Source: Bacillus sp. Marseille-P3661 (lineage in GTDB: Bacteria; Bacillota; Bacilli; Bacillales; Bacillaceae_J). From it: a DNA stretch of 64,000 bases. Of the stretch, positions 26,369 through 34,353 are shown in pieces. Every line of letters begins with the position of its first letter. The stretch's first letter is position 1. The position numbers were made by a program, and so were the translations under genes. The notes below the pieces were generated by a model. That model worked only from the letters and a program-made list of their open reading frames with translations, made no database searches and was not told the origin of the DNA. The stretch is from assembly GCF_900240995.1 (NCBI RefSeq), contig NZ_LT965953.1:1518996-1582995 (forward strand), read 5' to 3'.

Positions 26369-26394
26369 AAAAGCCTGGCTAATTACAGGCTTTT
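26369..26394 (-). terminator. Terminator of the LysR regulator gene
   Basis: On the minus strand AAAAGCCTG/CAGGCTTTT with an 8-base loop, followed by TTTT. It lies 20 bases after the regulator stop and isolates it from the operon downstream. Confidence 0.88.
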
Positions 26395-26413
26395 GTTAAT
26401 TCTCACTATCAAA

Positions 26414-27334
26414 CTATATATACATCGATTCCGGATTGTTAAAATTATTTAATTCTGCTTTTAATTCTGTAAGAAATAAAGGAATGGTTGGATTTGAATT
26501 TGTTTTTTTTCGATATACTATTACATCAAGCATATTTTCTTCGCCCTCTATGTTTCTCACAAGGATATTCGAGCTTTTATACATTTGAAGATAATTTGGG
26601 AAGATTGATAGACCTAAGCCTGCATCAACTAACATCAGAACAGCTTCAATTCTTCGTGCTTGCGTAACAATATTCGGATAAAAATTATTTTTAATACATA
26701 AGTCTATAATATAATCATTCCATTGCGGAGCTTCTTCGCGATCTCTCATAATAAAAGGCTCATTCGCTAAATCATTAATATTAATTGCTTGCTTATTAGC
26801 GAGTGGATGATCATGTTTTAAGTAGACACATGGAGAACCGCAATACAAAGTCTCAATTTCAAGTGTATTTTGATGGTGTATACCACCAAGTGATACTGTA
26901 AAGGCCACATCCAAGTCATTTGATTCTATACCTTCATTTAGCTCTTTCATTGTAAGGTGATTTAGTACTACTTCCACAGTCGGATATTTTTGGGAAAACT
27001 TTTGAATTAGTTTTGGTAAAAAATTTCTCACAGGAGAGGCTAAAAATCCGATTTTTAAAGTTCCGATTACGCCTTCCTCTGCTTTTCGGGCTTTATTTAT
27101 CGCTGATTCAGCCCGTTCCAATATATCAACAGCTTCGCTTAGAAATACAGTACCGGCTTCAGTCAGCTTTACAGATCGTTTATTTCTAACAAACAATCTT
27201 ATTCCTAAATCCTTTTCAAGACTAGCAATTTGCTGACTTACAGCTGATTGAGCTACAAATAATTCGTTAGCAGCCTTCGTAAAATTCATATGTTCCGCAA
27301 CAGATATAAAATACCGTAAGTGTCGAATTTCCAA
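26414..27334 (-). CDS. LysR family transcriptional regulator
   Basis: DNA-binding regulator, 306 aa. The N-terminal winged helix (LRYFISVAEHMNFTKAANEL, AQSAVSQQIASLEKDLGIRLF) is canonical; the effector domain follows (IGTLKIGFLASPVRNFLP...DVAFT). TTG start with GGAGGAAAC six bases upstream. Same strand as the hydrolase/dioxygenase/sulfatase genes but separated by a terminator and by a promoter carrying a LysR-like dyad, so it is the likely activator of that operon. The inducer is unknown. Confidence 0.93.
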   Translation of the reverse strand: MEIRHLRYFISVAEHMNFTKAANELFVAQSAVSQQIASLEKDLGIRLFVRNKRSVKLTEAGTVFLSEAVDILERAESAINKARKAEEGVIGTLKIGFLASPVRNFLPKLIQKFSQKYPTVEVVLNHLTMKELNEGIESNDLDVAFTVSLGGIHHQNTLEIETLYCGSPCVYLKHDHPLANKQAININDLANEPFIMRDREEAPQWNDYIIDLCIKNNFYPNIVTQARRIEAVLMLVDAGLGLSIFPNYLQMYKSSNILVRNIEGEENMLDVIVYRKKTNSNPTIPLFLTELKAELNNFNNPESMYI

Positions 27335-27450
27335 GACGTTTCCTCCAAAAAATAGTCATCTAATATTTATTTGGCTAGTGTTCGCATCTGTTACAAGCTT
27401 AACTTAATAATAGATTTATTTCAATATTTCGAAATTAATCACTGGAAAAG

Positions 27451-27500
27451 GTGCCTGCCCCCGATACATTAACACTTTACAGAACTGGAGTTCCGGCACA
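27451..27500 (+). repeat. TGCCTGCCCCC...ACAGAACTGG family copy, degenerate right arm
   Basis: GTGCCTGCCCCCGATACATT, then AACACTTTACAGAACTGG, then AGTTCCGGCACA. Same layout and orientation as 13621 and 14140. Confidence 0.8.
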
Positions 27501-27564
27501 CTAGTGTCGTCGCTCCGATCTTCATCATTACTGGCTGCAGAGAACTTTCCTTATGTTAAATTTG

Positions 27565-28419
27565 TTACAGATTTAATCGATTTGTAACTAAGCGTTCCCA
27601 CCATTTCCAGGGGATGATCTGTTTGAACATTAATACTGCCTTAACACCTTTACCTATTGGATACCGGAGTTTTGGAGCAGACATACTTGCCACTTTTACA
27701 ATTTGCTCTATAACTTCATCAGGTGCAGGTGCCGTATTGGCATTGAGTTCAACGTGCTTTATAATCTCTTTCATTTCCTTACTATACGCTGAGTCCGAAG
27801 GTAGACTAATAGATTTTAATCCTTTAGACCAAATATCTGTTTTATAGGATCCTGGTTCAATTAAAACAACATAAATACCATACCGTAGCAACTCCAAACG
27901 TAAAGATTCGCTGAATCCTTCTACTGCAAATTTAGAGGCTGCATAAGGTCCCATAGCCGGAAAGCCGACCCGGCCACTTATACTACTGATGTTGATAACC
28001 TTCCCACTGCGTTGTTCCCTCATATATGGTAAAACCTCTTTTGTCACTGCCACCATACCAAAGAAATTAACATCAAATTGACGCCGCCATTCATCAATCT
28101 GAAGTTCCTCTGTGAATCCACCTGCTGCATACCCAGCATTATTAACAAGCAAATTAATTCGACCGAAACGATGGATTAGATCCTTTATCACTACCTCTAT
28201 CCGAGATACATCGGTAACGTCTAATTCAATCATTTCAATCTGACTGCTTACATGTGCTTGATCTGCAAAAGTTAACAATTTCTCGCTCTTATCCAAGTTT
28301 CTCATTGTGGCAATTACCTTATAGCCTTCTCTCGCTAATGCTACGCTTGTGAGTAAACCGAACCCACTTGAAGCACCCGTAACAATCGCAACCGGTAGTT
28401 GCTTAATAGTTTGACGCAT
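27565..28419 (-). CDS. Short-chain dehydrogenase/reductase (classical SDR)
   Basis: NAD(P)-dependent oxidoreductase. Rossmann TGASSGFG near the start, LVNNAGYAAGG, catalytic Ser in VINISSISGRVG, Tyr-x-x-x-Lys in GPYAASKFAVEG, and EPGSYKTDI. The start at 28419 (MRQTIKQLP) is preferred over the longer frame because GAAGGAG lies just upstream. About 284 aa, normal for the group. Monocistronic, flanked on both sides by palindromic repeats. Substrate not predictable. Confidence 0.9.
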   Translation of the reverse strand: MRQTIKQLPVAIVTGASSGFGLLTSVALAREGYKVIATMRNLDKSEKLLTFADQAHVSSQIEMIELDVTDVSRIEVVIKDLIHRFGRINLLVNNAGYAAGGFTEELQIDEWRRQFDVNFFGMVAVTKEVLPYMREQRSGKVINISSISGRVGFPAMGPYAASKFAVEGFSESLRLELLRYGIYVVLIEPGSYKTDIWSKGLKSISLPSDSAYSKEMKEIIKHVELNANTAPAPDEVIEQIVKVASMSAPKLRYPIGKGVKAVLMFKQIIPWKWWERLVTNRLNL

Positions 28420-28476
28420 ATATACTCCTTCTCTCTTATTTATTTTTAGCTCTTCTTCAAATATATAAAAATTCAC

Positions 28477-28519
28477 GGGACTGTTCTCCAGGTCGTTTTC
28501 GAGCAGGAGAACTGTCCCC
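28477..28519 (+). repeat. GGGACTGTTCTCC palindrome
   Basis: GGGACTGTTCTCC and GGAGAACTGTCCC (12 of 13 pairing) with a 17-base centre. It lies 57 bases upstream of the SDR start. Confidence 0.75.
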
Positions 28520-28654
28520 AGTTTTCCCTTGAAACCTATGGTAACTCATAAACTAAAATACAAATGTTGAAATTTGAGACCAACTATGTACTCCCTGACG
28601 TTTTTTAATTATTAAGGGTTACGGCCAATCCCCGCTACGTTAGAGCACCGCAAA

Positions 28655-28750
28655 AGGGACAAACCCCGAAACATGAGACGCACTATTTACGGGGACGGTT
28701 TGCCTGCTTGAAATCTAATGTCATTGGGAGCAGGAGAACCGTCCCCGTGC
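28655..28750 (+). repeat. GGGACAAACCCC / GAACCGTCCCCG repeat pair
   Basis: AGGGACAAACCCCGAAACAT, ACGGGGACGGTTTGCCTGC and GGGAGCAGGAGAACCGTCCC form nested inverted halves resembling the element at 28477. No gene is seen in 28520-28938 apart from this. Confidence 0.6.
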
Positions 28751-28938
28751 TTGTTCTACCCGATTAATTTGAGGACTAACAATCCACTTTAGCCACACTT
28801 ACAACAACCGCCTATGTAATTGAGTCCCAGTACCGCACTTATGTTTTTTCATATATAATAACTAAAACTCCACATTTTCGATCGCAATATAATAGCTAAT
28901 GCAGAACTGTTCCGCTTGAATTGGAAGGAGAAATTGTT

Positions 28939-29085
28939 ATGGAGAAGGAGCATTTTGGTGGATATCTCCAATTATCAAAAGAAGAAATGAAAAAAATCGG
29001 CTATCACATTATTGATTTTATCGTTGATCATCTAGATACGATACACGATTCACCTGTGTCAAAAGTTGAAAGTAGAAAGGGATGA
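28939..29085 (+). pseudogene. Truncated 5' end of a PLP-dependent (group II, aromatic amino acid type) decarboxylase
   Basis: ATG with GGAAGGAG eight bases upstream; 48 codons: MEKEHFGGYLQLSKEEMKK followed by IGYHIIDFIVDHLDTIHDSP. This is the usual N-terminal helix pair of group II PLP decarboxylases of Bacillaceae. The remaining 400 or more residues are missing. The frame ends at a TGA that lies inside the palindromic element starting at 29081, so the break coincides with the element. The assignment rests on a short stretch, but the style of the sequence is distinctive. Confidence 0.7.
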
Positions 29086-29157
29086 GCCAGAGGGACAGGT
29101 CCACTGGCTCATCGGTATATTTATTAATTTGTTCCACAGTACCTGTCCCTGTGGACT
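29081..29157 (+). repeat. Palindromic element AGCCAGAGGGACAGGT family
   Basis: GATGAGCCAGAGGGACAGGT, CCACTGGCTCATCGGTATAT, TTCCACAGTACCTGTCCCTG, TGGAC. It joins the decarboxylase stub on the left to the stop codon of the small gene on the right. Confidence 0.92.
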
Positions 29158-29344
29158 AAAAAACTTCTCTTATATAAGTAAAATTCTTAAGCAGATCTTT
29201 TTCATTGATTTCTAAAGTATTTATCAAATCTTTTGTTCTCAATACGAACTCTTTAACTCCTATAAACTCTGATTCACTAATTAAGTAAAACTCTGTGTCT
29301 TTTTGATATCCATTAAATTGTTTTTTTAGTTTATAAACCTTCAT
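29156..29344 (-). CDS. Small hypothetical protein, 62 aa
   Basis: Not recognised. ATG preceded by AAGGAGTT at normal spacing. Highly charged and soluble (MKVYKLKKQFNGYQKDTEFY, ESEFIGVKEFVLRTKDLIN). Its stop codon overlaps the last bases of a palindromic element, so its natural C-terminus may have been altered. No operon partner. Confidence 0.6.
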   Translation of the reverse strand: MKVYKLKKQFNGYQKDTEFYLISESEFIGVKEFVLRTKDLINTLEINEKDLLKNFTYIREVF

Positions 29345-29411
29345 TGAATAACTCCTTAATAAGGTGCCTGTACCCTTCCAATTAATATTTTACTCTGTCG
29401 GTGGTCGGTGA

Positions 29412-29533
29412 GAACCAGAGGGACAGGTCCAGTGTCCCACTTTTAGATATACTTGCCAGGGTCCGAAAAAAACAAGCCAAGTATAAACGTTCTACTATTA
29501 TATCACGGTCAATGAACCTGTCCCTCTGGATCG
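29412..29533 (+). repeat. Long variant of the palindromic element (about 120 bp), left copy
   Basis: Ends ACCAGAGGGACAGGTCCAGT and GAACCTGTCCCTCTGGA, the same termini as the short family but with a different core (CTTGCCAGGGTCC, AACAAGCCAAGTATAAACG, TTCTACTATTATATCACGG). It is nearly identical to 30003-30114. It interrupts the IS110 transposase remnant. Confidence 0.9.
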
Positions 29534-29893
29534 TCTCTGCGGTTGTGGCTGCATTTATGATGCGTACATGATAACCTGCAGTATGACACCTCCGTACCAG
29601 GTCCTCGTAATAGTGCCCCGTTGTTTCAATACCGACAATCACTTTTTCTTTCCCATGTTTCTCTTTTTCAATTTCAATGATTCTTTTAAAAGCGTCAAAT
29701 CCTGTCATGGATGCATAAAACTCAAAAGGTTTAACAAGTATATCCCCATAAATGTTACAAATCATTGCCTTATGGTTAATTTAGCTGCATCTATTGCCAC
29801 GACTAATAAGTTCTCAGTTCCAATGTCTCACAAAAATTGTGCCCATCGACTTCCTTTTTTTCCTTGAATATGATTCAATGATGTATATACCAT
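29534..29893 (-). pseudogene. IS110 family transposase, 5' remnant
   Basis: Reads from an ATG at 29893 (AAAGGAG upstream): MVYTSLNHIQGKKGSRWAQF, then an in-frame TGA, then DIGTENLLVVAIDAAK (first catalytic Asp of the DEDD set), a one-base frameshift near 29775, then MICNIYGDILVKPFEFY...GFDAFKRI and VIVGIETTGHYYEDLVRR. The coding match ends at NAATTAET, where the long palindromic element starts; the C-terminal part with the Ser motif is absent. Clearly non-functional. No IS ends could be defined. Confidence 0.85.
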
Positions 29894-30002
29894 CGTTTTC
29901 ATCTCCTTTGGTCGGGATAGTAATTGGAAGTTCTGTGATAGGTACTTCTATTTTACAATGAAAACGGTGGTCTTTTTATTGTTTTTAACTATTTACTATA
30001 CT

Positions 30003-30114
30003 AGGTCCAGTGCCCCACTTTTAAATATACCTGCCAGGGTCCCCAAAAAAAACAAGCCAAGTATAAACGTTCTACTATTATATCACGGTCAATGAACCTG
30101 TCCCCCTGGACCAC
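30003..30114 (+). repeat. Long variant of the palindromic element, right copy
   Basis: AGGTCCAGTGCCCCACTTTT through GGTCAATGAACCTGTCCCCC and TGGACC, nearly identical to 29424-29533 and in direct orientation. Together the two copies bracket the IS110 remnant. It ends 11 bases before the DUF418 stop codon. Confidence 0.9.
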
Positions 30115-30124
30115 CTCTGGACCA

Positions 30125-31288
30125 TCATTTCCTATAAACTAATCGACGCATTAAGGTTTCAAGTGGTCCATTAATATAGAATTTTTCGAAGATAGCTGCG
30201 ATGATTACAGCTACTATCCATACAGAAATAGCAACAAATGTAACTCCTATGTTATTTAACGTTCCTCCCCAATCTAAAGCTACGGGCGACAATAGAATCA
30301 CTAACAAGGTTTCATTTAGTACATAAAACGTGAGCGAACGTTTTCCTAAAGCAGTCAGTGAATTGGTTACCCAACCGGGATTTTTAATTAAGTTACCTAT
30401 TACTCCAAATAAGGCTGCATATCCGATTCCCCCAGCCATTCCTGTTATAATGTGAACTCCCAAAATGATTCCAGCTACAAAAAAGCTAGGTTCCCAAACT
30501 TTATGAATCATGACCACAGGTAGAGCACCAATAATGGATATGGTAATGCCAATTATAGCAATTTTTTTTAATTTTTTATGATGCAGATGTGAATCCAGCA
30601 GGAGACGTTTTCTTCCAGCCCAAATCCCTATAAGTATAGAAGGTATAACAGGAAAAAGAAAGTGAATGAAGACAGGAATTATTGGGAAAGTAACAATCGC
30701 TTTCGTAAACAATTGTATATAACTGTCATTCGCTGAAAGGTTAGTTCCAAATCCATAGCTACCCATTTCGTTTATAAATGAACCCCATATCAAGGGAAGA
30801 TATAACATAATCATGAAAGTGCTTAGGATTGTAATTTTGATTAATATCTTGTTATCACGCGGCAACAACCAGCTCCCTATCAAAAGACCAGCAATACCAT
30901 AAGCCATCAATATGTCTTGACCACCGATCAATACGGCTAATACTATTCCGAACAAAATTAAATATAAACATCGTATTCTAATTGTTTTTAGGGCTTCTTT
31001 TATAGAATATCCTCTTGACAGTTGTTTTTCATATATCATGACTAATCCGTAGCCAAATAAAACGGCAAACATTGGTCGTGCGCGATTATCTATCATTAGT
31101 TCACCGAAAGAGTTTACAATTGTATCTAAAAGAGTAACATTTTCCGGTCGACTCATGACCCCTGGTTCAGAAGCGTATAAATATAAAGGTGCATGCGCCA
31201 GTACGATTAATAAAAGCATAAAACCTCTAGCTAAATCTAATGAAATTGCTCGCTTATAAGGCGGGTGATTTTTTCTTTGTGTATTCAA
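30125..31288 (-). CDS. DUF418 domain (YeiB-like) multi-pass membrane protein
   Basis: About ten hydrophobic segments in 387 aa. Features of the family: the N-terminal RAISLDLARGFMLLLIVLAHAP, RARPMFAVLFGYGLVMIYEKQ, and the C-terminal DUF418 block with ALGKRSLTFYVLNETLLVILL and PLETLMRRLVY. TTG start with AAGGAGAAG upstream. The biochemical role of the family is unsettled; acyl-group transfer to surface molecules has been suggested for relatives. Monocistronic between palindromic elements. Confidence 0.88.
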   Translation of the reverse strand: MNTQRKNHPPYKRAISLDLARGFMLLLIVLAHAPLYLYASEPGVMSRPENVTLLDTIVNSFGELMIDNRARPMFAVLFGYGLVMIYEKQLSRGYSIKEALKTIRIRCLYLILFGIVLAVLIGGQDILMAYGIAGLLIGSWLLPRDNKILIKITILSTFMIMLYLPLIWGSFINEMGSYGFGTNLSANDSYIQLFTKAIVTFPIIPVFIHFLFPVIPSILIGIWAGRKRLLLDSHLHHKKLKKIAIIGITISIIGALPVVMIHKVWEPSFFVAGIILGVHIITGMAGGIGYAALFGVIGNLIKNPGWVTNSLTALGKRSLTFYVLNETLLVILLSPVALDWGGTLNNIGVTFVAISVWIVAVIIAAIFEKFYINGPLETLMRRLVYRK

Positions 31289-31444
31289 TCGCTCTTCTCC
31301 TTGATCAAAAAAAGAATCCTTAGCATCTTATTTACATCGTATTCTTATCAATTTAATGTTCATGTATTCTTTTAAAAAACACACGTTACTTTAATCATCC
31401 ATTTCTTCTTAACCTTACTAGATAATAAACTCTCCTAACAGAAA

Positions 31445-31573
31445 GAACCAGAGGGACAGGCCCACTGGCTCACACCGTTTATATTATTAATTTGTGCCAC
31501 GGTACCTGTCCCTCTGGCCGGCCTGGCCATGGCCACCCTGGCCATCGCCGGCCCTCTGGTCGTCTCTCTGGCT
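31445..31573 (+). repeat. Palindromic element with extended GGCC-rich tail, invading a coding sequence
   Basis: AACCAGAGGGACAGGCCCAC, TGGCTCACACCGTTTATATT, TTGTGCCACGGTACCTGTCC, then a tail of CTGGCC-type iterations ending CTCTCTGGCT. The right half is read as the last 25 or so codons of the dehydrogenase gene on the minus strand. Confidence 0.92.
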
Positions 31574-32461
31574 AAGTTCATTTACGATTCTTGTAATCTT
31601 ATTTTTAGCGTTCATCCACTTTTGTTCCTCTTCTTCTGTTAATTGCATATCTAAGATTTCCGAAACGCCTTGTCTACCTAATCGAACCAACCGACCAACG
31701 GAAACTTCATCTGGTCTCATAACCGAACAAGCCACTACTTCGTTACTGTCTTGAATGATGGCGTTAACTAATTTTGCTATATTAATACTAGAAAGCCAAC
31801 CTGAAGTACGTCCAGAATTTAAAGACTTCACTTTTGAAAAATGGTTTCTAATAAACGATAAAACTTGTGCTCTCTGTTCATTGTTTAACTCGACTATATT
31901 TTTGTCTACTTCAATACGGCTGAAAATTGGACATTGTTCTTCTCCATGCTCACCAACGACGTGAGCTGAGACCGTTGAAAAATCTACTTGTAATGTTTGA
32001 GAAATGGCCAAGCGAAAACGAAAGGAATCATTAAGTGAAAAACCAATTAGACGTTCGGGGGAGATTGCTGTAAAGTCATAAGTCATGGTATTAATTATAT
32101 CCATGGGATTTGTAACAGTAATAATAATTGGATTGGACGTATAATTCATAATATGCTCACTAACCTGAGAAAGAATTTCCAAATTATTCTCTAAATGAGC
32201 CATACGGGAGTTCACATTTTTCGTTCCACCTCCAACCATATTAATCACAATTTCAGACCCTTCCAATTTATCAAATCCGCCACTTGTTATTTTGGTTCTA
32301 GAGAAGTCTAGAGCCGCCATCCCCATATCGAACTCATGATTTTTAGCAAGGTTTTCATTTACATCAATCAAACAAATTTCATCCACTACATTCTGTTGGG
32401 CTAATACAAACGCTGATGTCGACCCTAAAGTCCCAGCTCCTCCAAGTATGCTAACTTTCAT
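31487..32461 (-). CDS. Lactate/malate dehydrogenase family protein with a repeat-derived C-terminus
   Basis: NAD-dependent 2-hydroxyacid dehydrogenase. Rossmann GGAGTLGSTSA at the start, DVNENLAKNHEFDMG, VTNPMDIINTM, and catalytic His in VGEHGEEQCP. The ATG at 32461 is chosen: AGGAGG lies eight bases upstream; the longer frame adds residues without a site. Natural sequence seems to end near RIVNELS; the final residues QRDDQRAGDGQGGHGQAGQ and RDRYRGTN are translated from the palindromic element, whose AATTAA supplies the stop. It follows the UbiD/zinc-ribbon genes and may oxidise a hydroxyacid in that pathway, which is inference. Confidence 0.9.
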   Translation of the reverse strand: MKVSILGGAGTLGSTSAFVLAQQNVVDEICLIDVNENLAKNHEFDMGMAALDFSRTKITSGGFDKLEGSEIVINMVGGGTKNVNSRMAHLENNLEILSQVSEHIMNYTSNPIIITVTNPMDIINTMTYDFTAISPERLIGFSLNDSFRFRLAISQTLQVDFSTVSAHVVGEHGEEQCPIFSRIEVDKNIVELNNEQRAQVLSFIRNHFSKVKSLNSGRTSGWLSSINIAKLVNAIIQDSNEVVACSVMRPDEVSVGRLVRLGRQGVSEILDMQLTEEEEQKWMNAKNKITRIVNELSQRDDQRAGDGQGGHGQAGQRDRYRGTN

Positions 32462-32766
32462 ACAGAACCTCCTAGTATTTTTGTCGTTTTGCCAAAACTT
32501 AATATAGGAATAAGTGAATACATCCAATCATAGAGGCTTTTTTAAGCAAATCGATTTCAAAGGTCATCTTCAAGATAACCACCTAGTACACTATTCCCCT
32601 CGCTATCCAATCAATCTTTTCAGGGCTTTTATCATGATAAAATTCCACGAATAAAGGAGGAGTAGGAAAACGTATTGTCCTCCTACTCCCACTTACAACA
32701 TCGAATAAAATCCATTCCCAAAATCGTGGATAGTATGGATTTATCGCGATAAAATCTGATTTTCTA

Positions 32767-32922
32767 TTACTTCGCCAAAGTACCTTCTGATTCAAATTCA
32801 AATTTGCAATAAGGGCACTTTAATTTTTGTTTCGGGTTTTTGACTACAATTTTGTATAAAATCGTATCCAAATGATAATTTCCGCTACATTTTGGACAAG
32901 TCACATAGTGTACCTTTGACAA
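32767..32922 (-). CDS. Small zinc-ribbon protein, 51 aa, downstream of UbiD
   Basis: TTG start with GGGAGGG six bases upstream. The sequence has two CPxC knuckles (VTCPKCSGNYHL and LKCPYCKFEFES), a compact zinc ribbon. It follows the UbiD decarboxylase gene by 35 bases on the same strand and so is probably co-transcribed. Small metal-binding proteins accompany some UbiD or carboxylase systems, but its role here is unknown. The sequence between its stop and the dehydrogenase start (32462-32766) contains a further open frame without a clear start, not called. Confidence 0.75.
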   Translation of the reverse strand: MSKVHYVTCPKCSGNYHLDTILYKIVVKNPKQKLKCPYCKFEFESEGTLAK

Positions 32923-32957
32923 GCTATACCCTCCCTTTTAAGCTACCATTAGACCAT

Positions 32958-34352
32958 TCACTTTATAGTTGAAGGATCGAAGTAGTCCTCCAAACAAATT
33001 TGTTTAGTCATGTACTCTGGTATTTCGATTTTTTTAGGAAAGGTCAATTCTTCGAGCGGCTTTGTGGCGTCTATTCCACCCTTGGCTGTAGAAGTATCAT
33101 TCGCAGATGGGTCTAATCTAGTTCCCAACATATTGGAAATCACTACAAGGTCTTTATCCCATTGTGACCTTGTAGCAACCGCGAATAAAACCTGCTCATC
33201 ATCCCAAATATCGATATCCTCATCAACTACTATCACATGTTTTACCCTGTAATCAGAACTCAAAGCCGTTGTGATGATTGTGTTAGGCTCAGATTCCTTA
33301 GTCTTCTTGACTTGAACATAGGCATGCAACCTAGCTGTTCCAGAAACTGGCATGTGAACCGCCGTAACACTAGGTACCACCTCTTTGATTCTACTATACA
33401 AATAAGCCTCAATCATCGGTGCATCAAGTAAAAGATGATCAGCATGCCCTGGCATAATATCCAAATAATAAGCGTTTCTTTTACGAGTAACGGCTGTCAC
33501 CTTTGTGACTGGGTTTATTCTTTGTCCTCCATAATACTGGGTATATTCACCAAAAGGACCCTCAATGTCGGTTTCTTCAATTGAGATTTCAGCCTCAATC
33601 ACTATTTCGGCATGTGCTGGAACCATCACATCCGTTCCCCAAGTTTCCGATGGAGTTACTTCTAGTGGCTCTCCCATGACTCCACCGATAATTTCGGGTT
33701 CGTCTGCTAATATCTTAGTTTGAGCACCCATATAAAAGGCCGGATGATGGCCAATGACCAAGGCCATAGGCATAGACTTGCCAAGCTTTTTGTACTTTTG
33801 AAAAACATGATGCATGTGACGGGCAACGTTAAAGTTGACCACCATACGATCCGGTCCTGTCACAGCAATACGGATGATCGAACAATTAACCCTTCCATTT
33901 TCCGGGTCTGTTACCCATGCGCTTCCTGAAGTAAAGTATGGACCTAAATCCATCTCATGGTGAGTGATGACAGGGAATTCATAAAGATCAACCTCATCTC
34001 CTGTTTGAATGATTTCCTTAACCGGAGCCTCTTTTTTATCAATAACAACCGGAGGTATTGGTTTCTCTCTGGAAATATAGTCAAGCGGAAGCTTTGCAAC
34101 TGTCGTTTCAATTGCATCAGCTAACCTTTCTCGACTCCCAAATAGATTAATTAAAACCGGCATTTTGGAAATTTCACCTTTTAAATTGTATACTTGTTCG
34201 AATACTAGCGCCGCACTATTCTTCTTACGCTCCATAGCATCTAATACCGCTGGTATTTCGAACTCTGGGACCACTTTCTTCTTGATTTTTACTAGACTCC
34301 CCGGTCTGTTTTTTTCTAAGTGATTAATAAAATCATGCAAATCTTTATTCAT
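32958..34352 (-). CDS. UbiD family (prenylated-FMN-dependent) decarboxylase
   Basis: Reversible decarboxylase of aromatic or alpha,beta-unsaturated acids using prenylated FMN. Seen: VLINLFGSRERLADAI, ITHHEMDLGPYFTSG, SIIRIAVTGPDRM (cofactor loop with Arg), EIIGGVMGEPLEV, the catalytic Glu region DIEGPFGEYTQYYGG, and VVDEDIDIWDDEQVLFAVATR. Length about 464 aa, normal. The ATG at 34352 follows the TRAP permease stop after one base, with AGGAGA inside the permease end, so the two are translationally coupled. No UbiX-type prenyltransferase is in the window, so the cofactor must come from elsewhere. Its coupling to a TRAP permease suggests that the imported acid is its substrate. Confidence 0.94.
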   Translation of the reverse strand: MNKDLHDFINHLEKNRPGSLVKIKKKVVPEFEIPAVLDAMERKKNSAALVFEQVYNLKGEISKMPVLINLFGSRERLADAIETTVAKLPLDYISREKPIPPVVIDKKEAPVKEIIQTGDEVDLYEFPVITHHEMDLGPYFTSGSAWVTDPENGRVNCSIIRIAVTGPDRMVVNFNVARHMHHVFQKYKKLGKSMPMALVIGHHPAFYMGAQTKILADEPEIIGGVMGEPLEVTPSETWGTDVMVPAHAEIVIEAEISIEETDIEGPFGEYTQYYGGQRINPVTKVTAVTRKRNAYYLDIMPGHADHLLLDAPMIEAYLYSRIKEVVPSVTAVHMPVSGTARLHAYVQVKKTKESEPNTIITTALSSDYRVKHVIVVDEDIDIWDDEQVLFAVATRSQWDKDLVVISNMLGTRLDPSANDTSTAKGGIDATKPLEELTFPKKIEIPEYMTKQICLEDYFDPSTIK

Positions 34353-34353
34353 T

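Noticed and set aside
32583-32801. 72-codon frame overlapping the zinc-ribbon gene
   Set aside because: It opens with a TTG inside the zinc-ribbon gene and has no site of its own; the zinc-ribbon frame has much better evidence.
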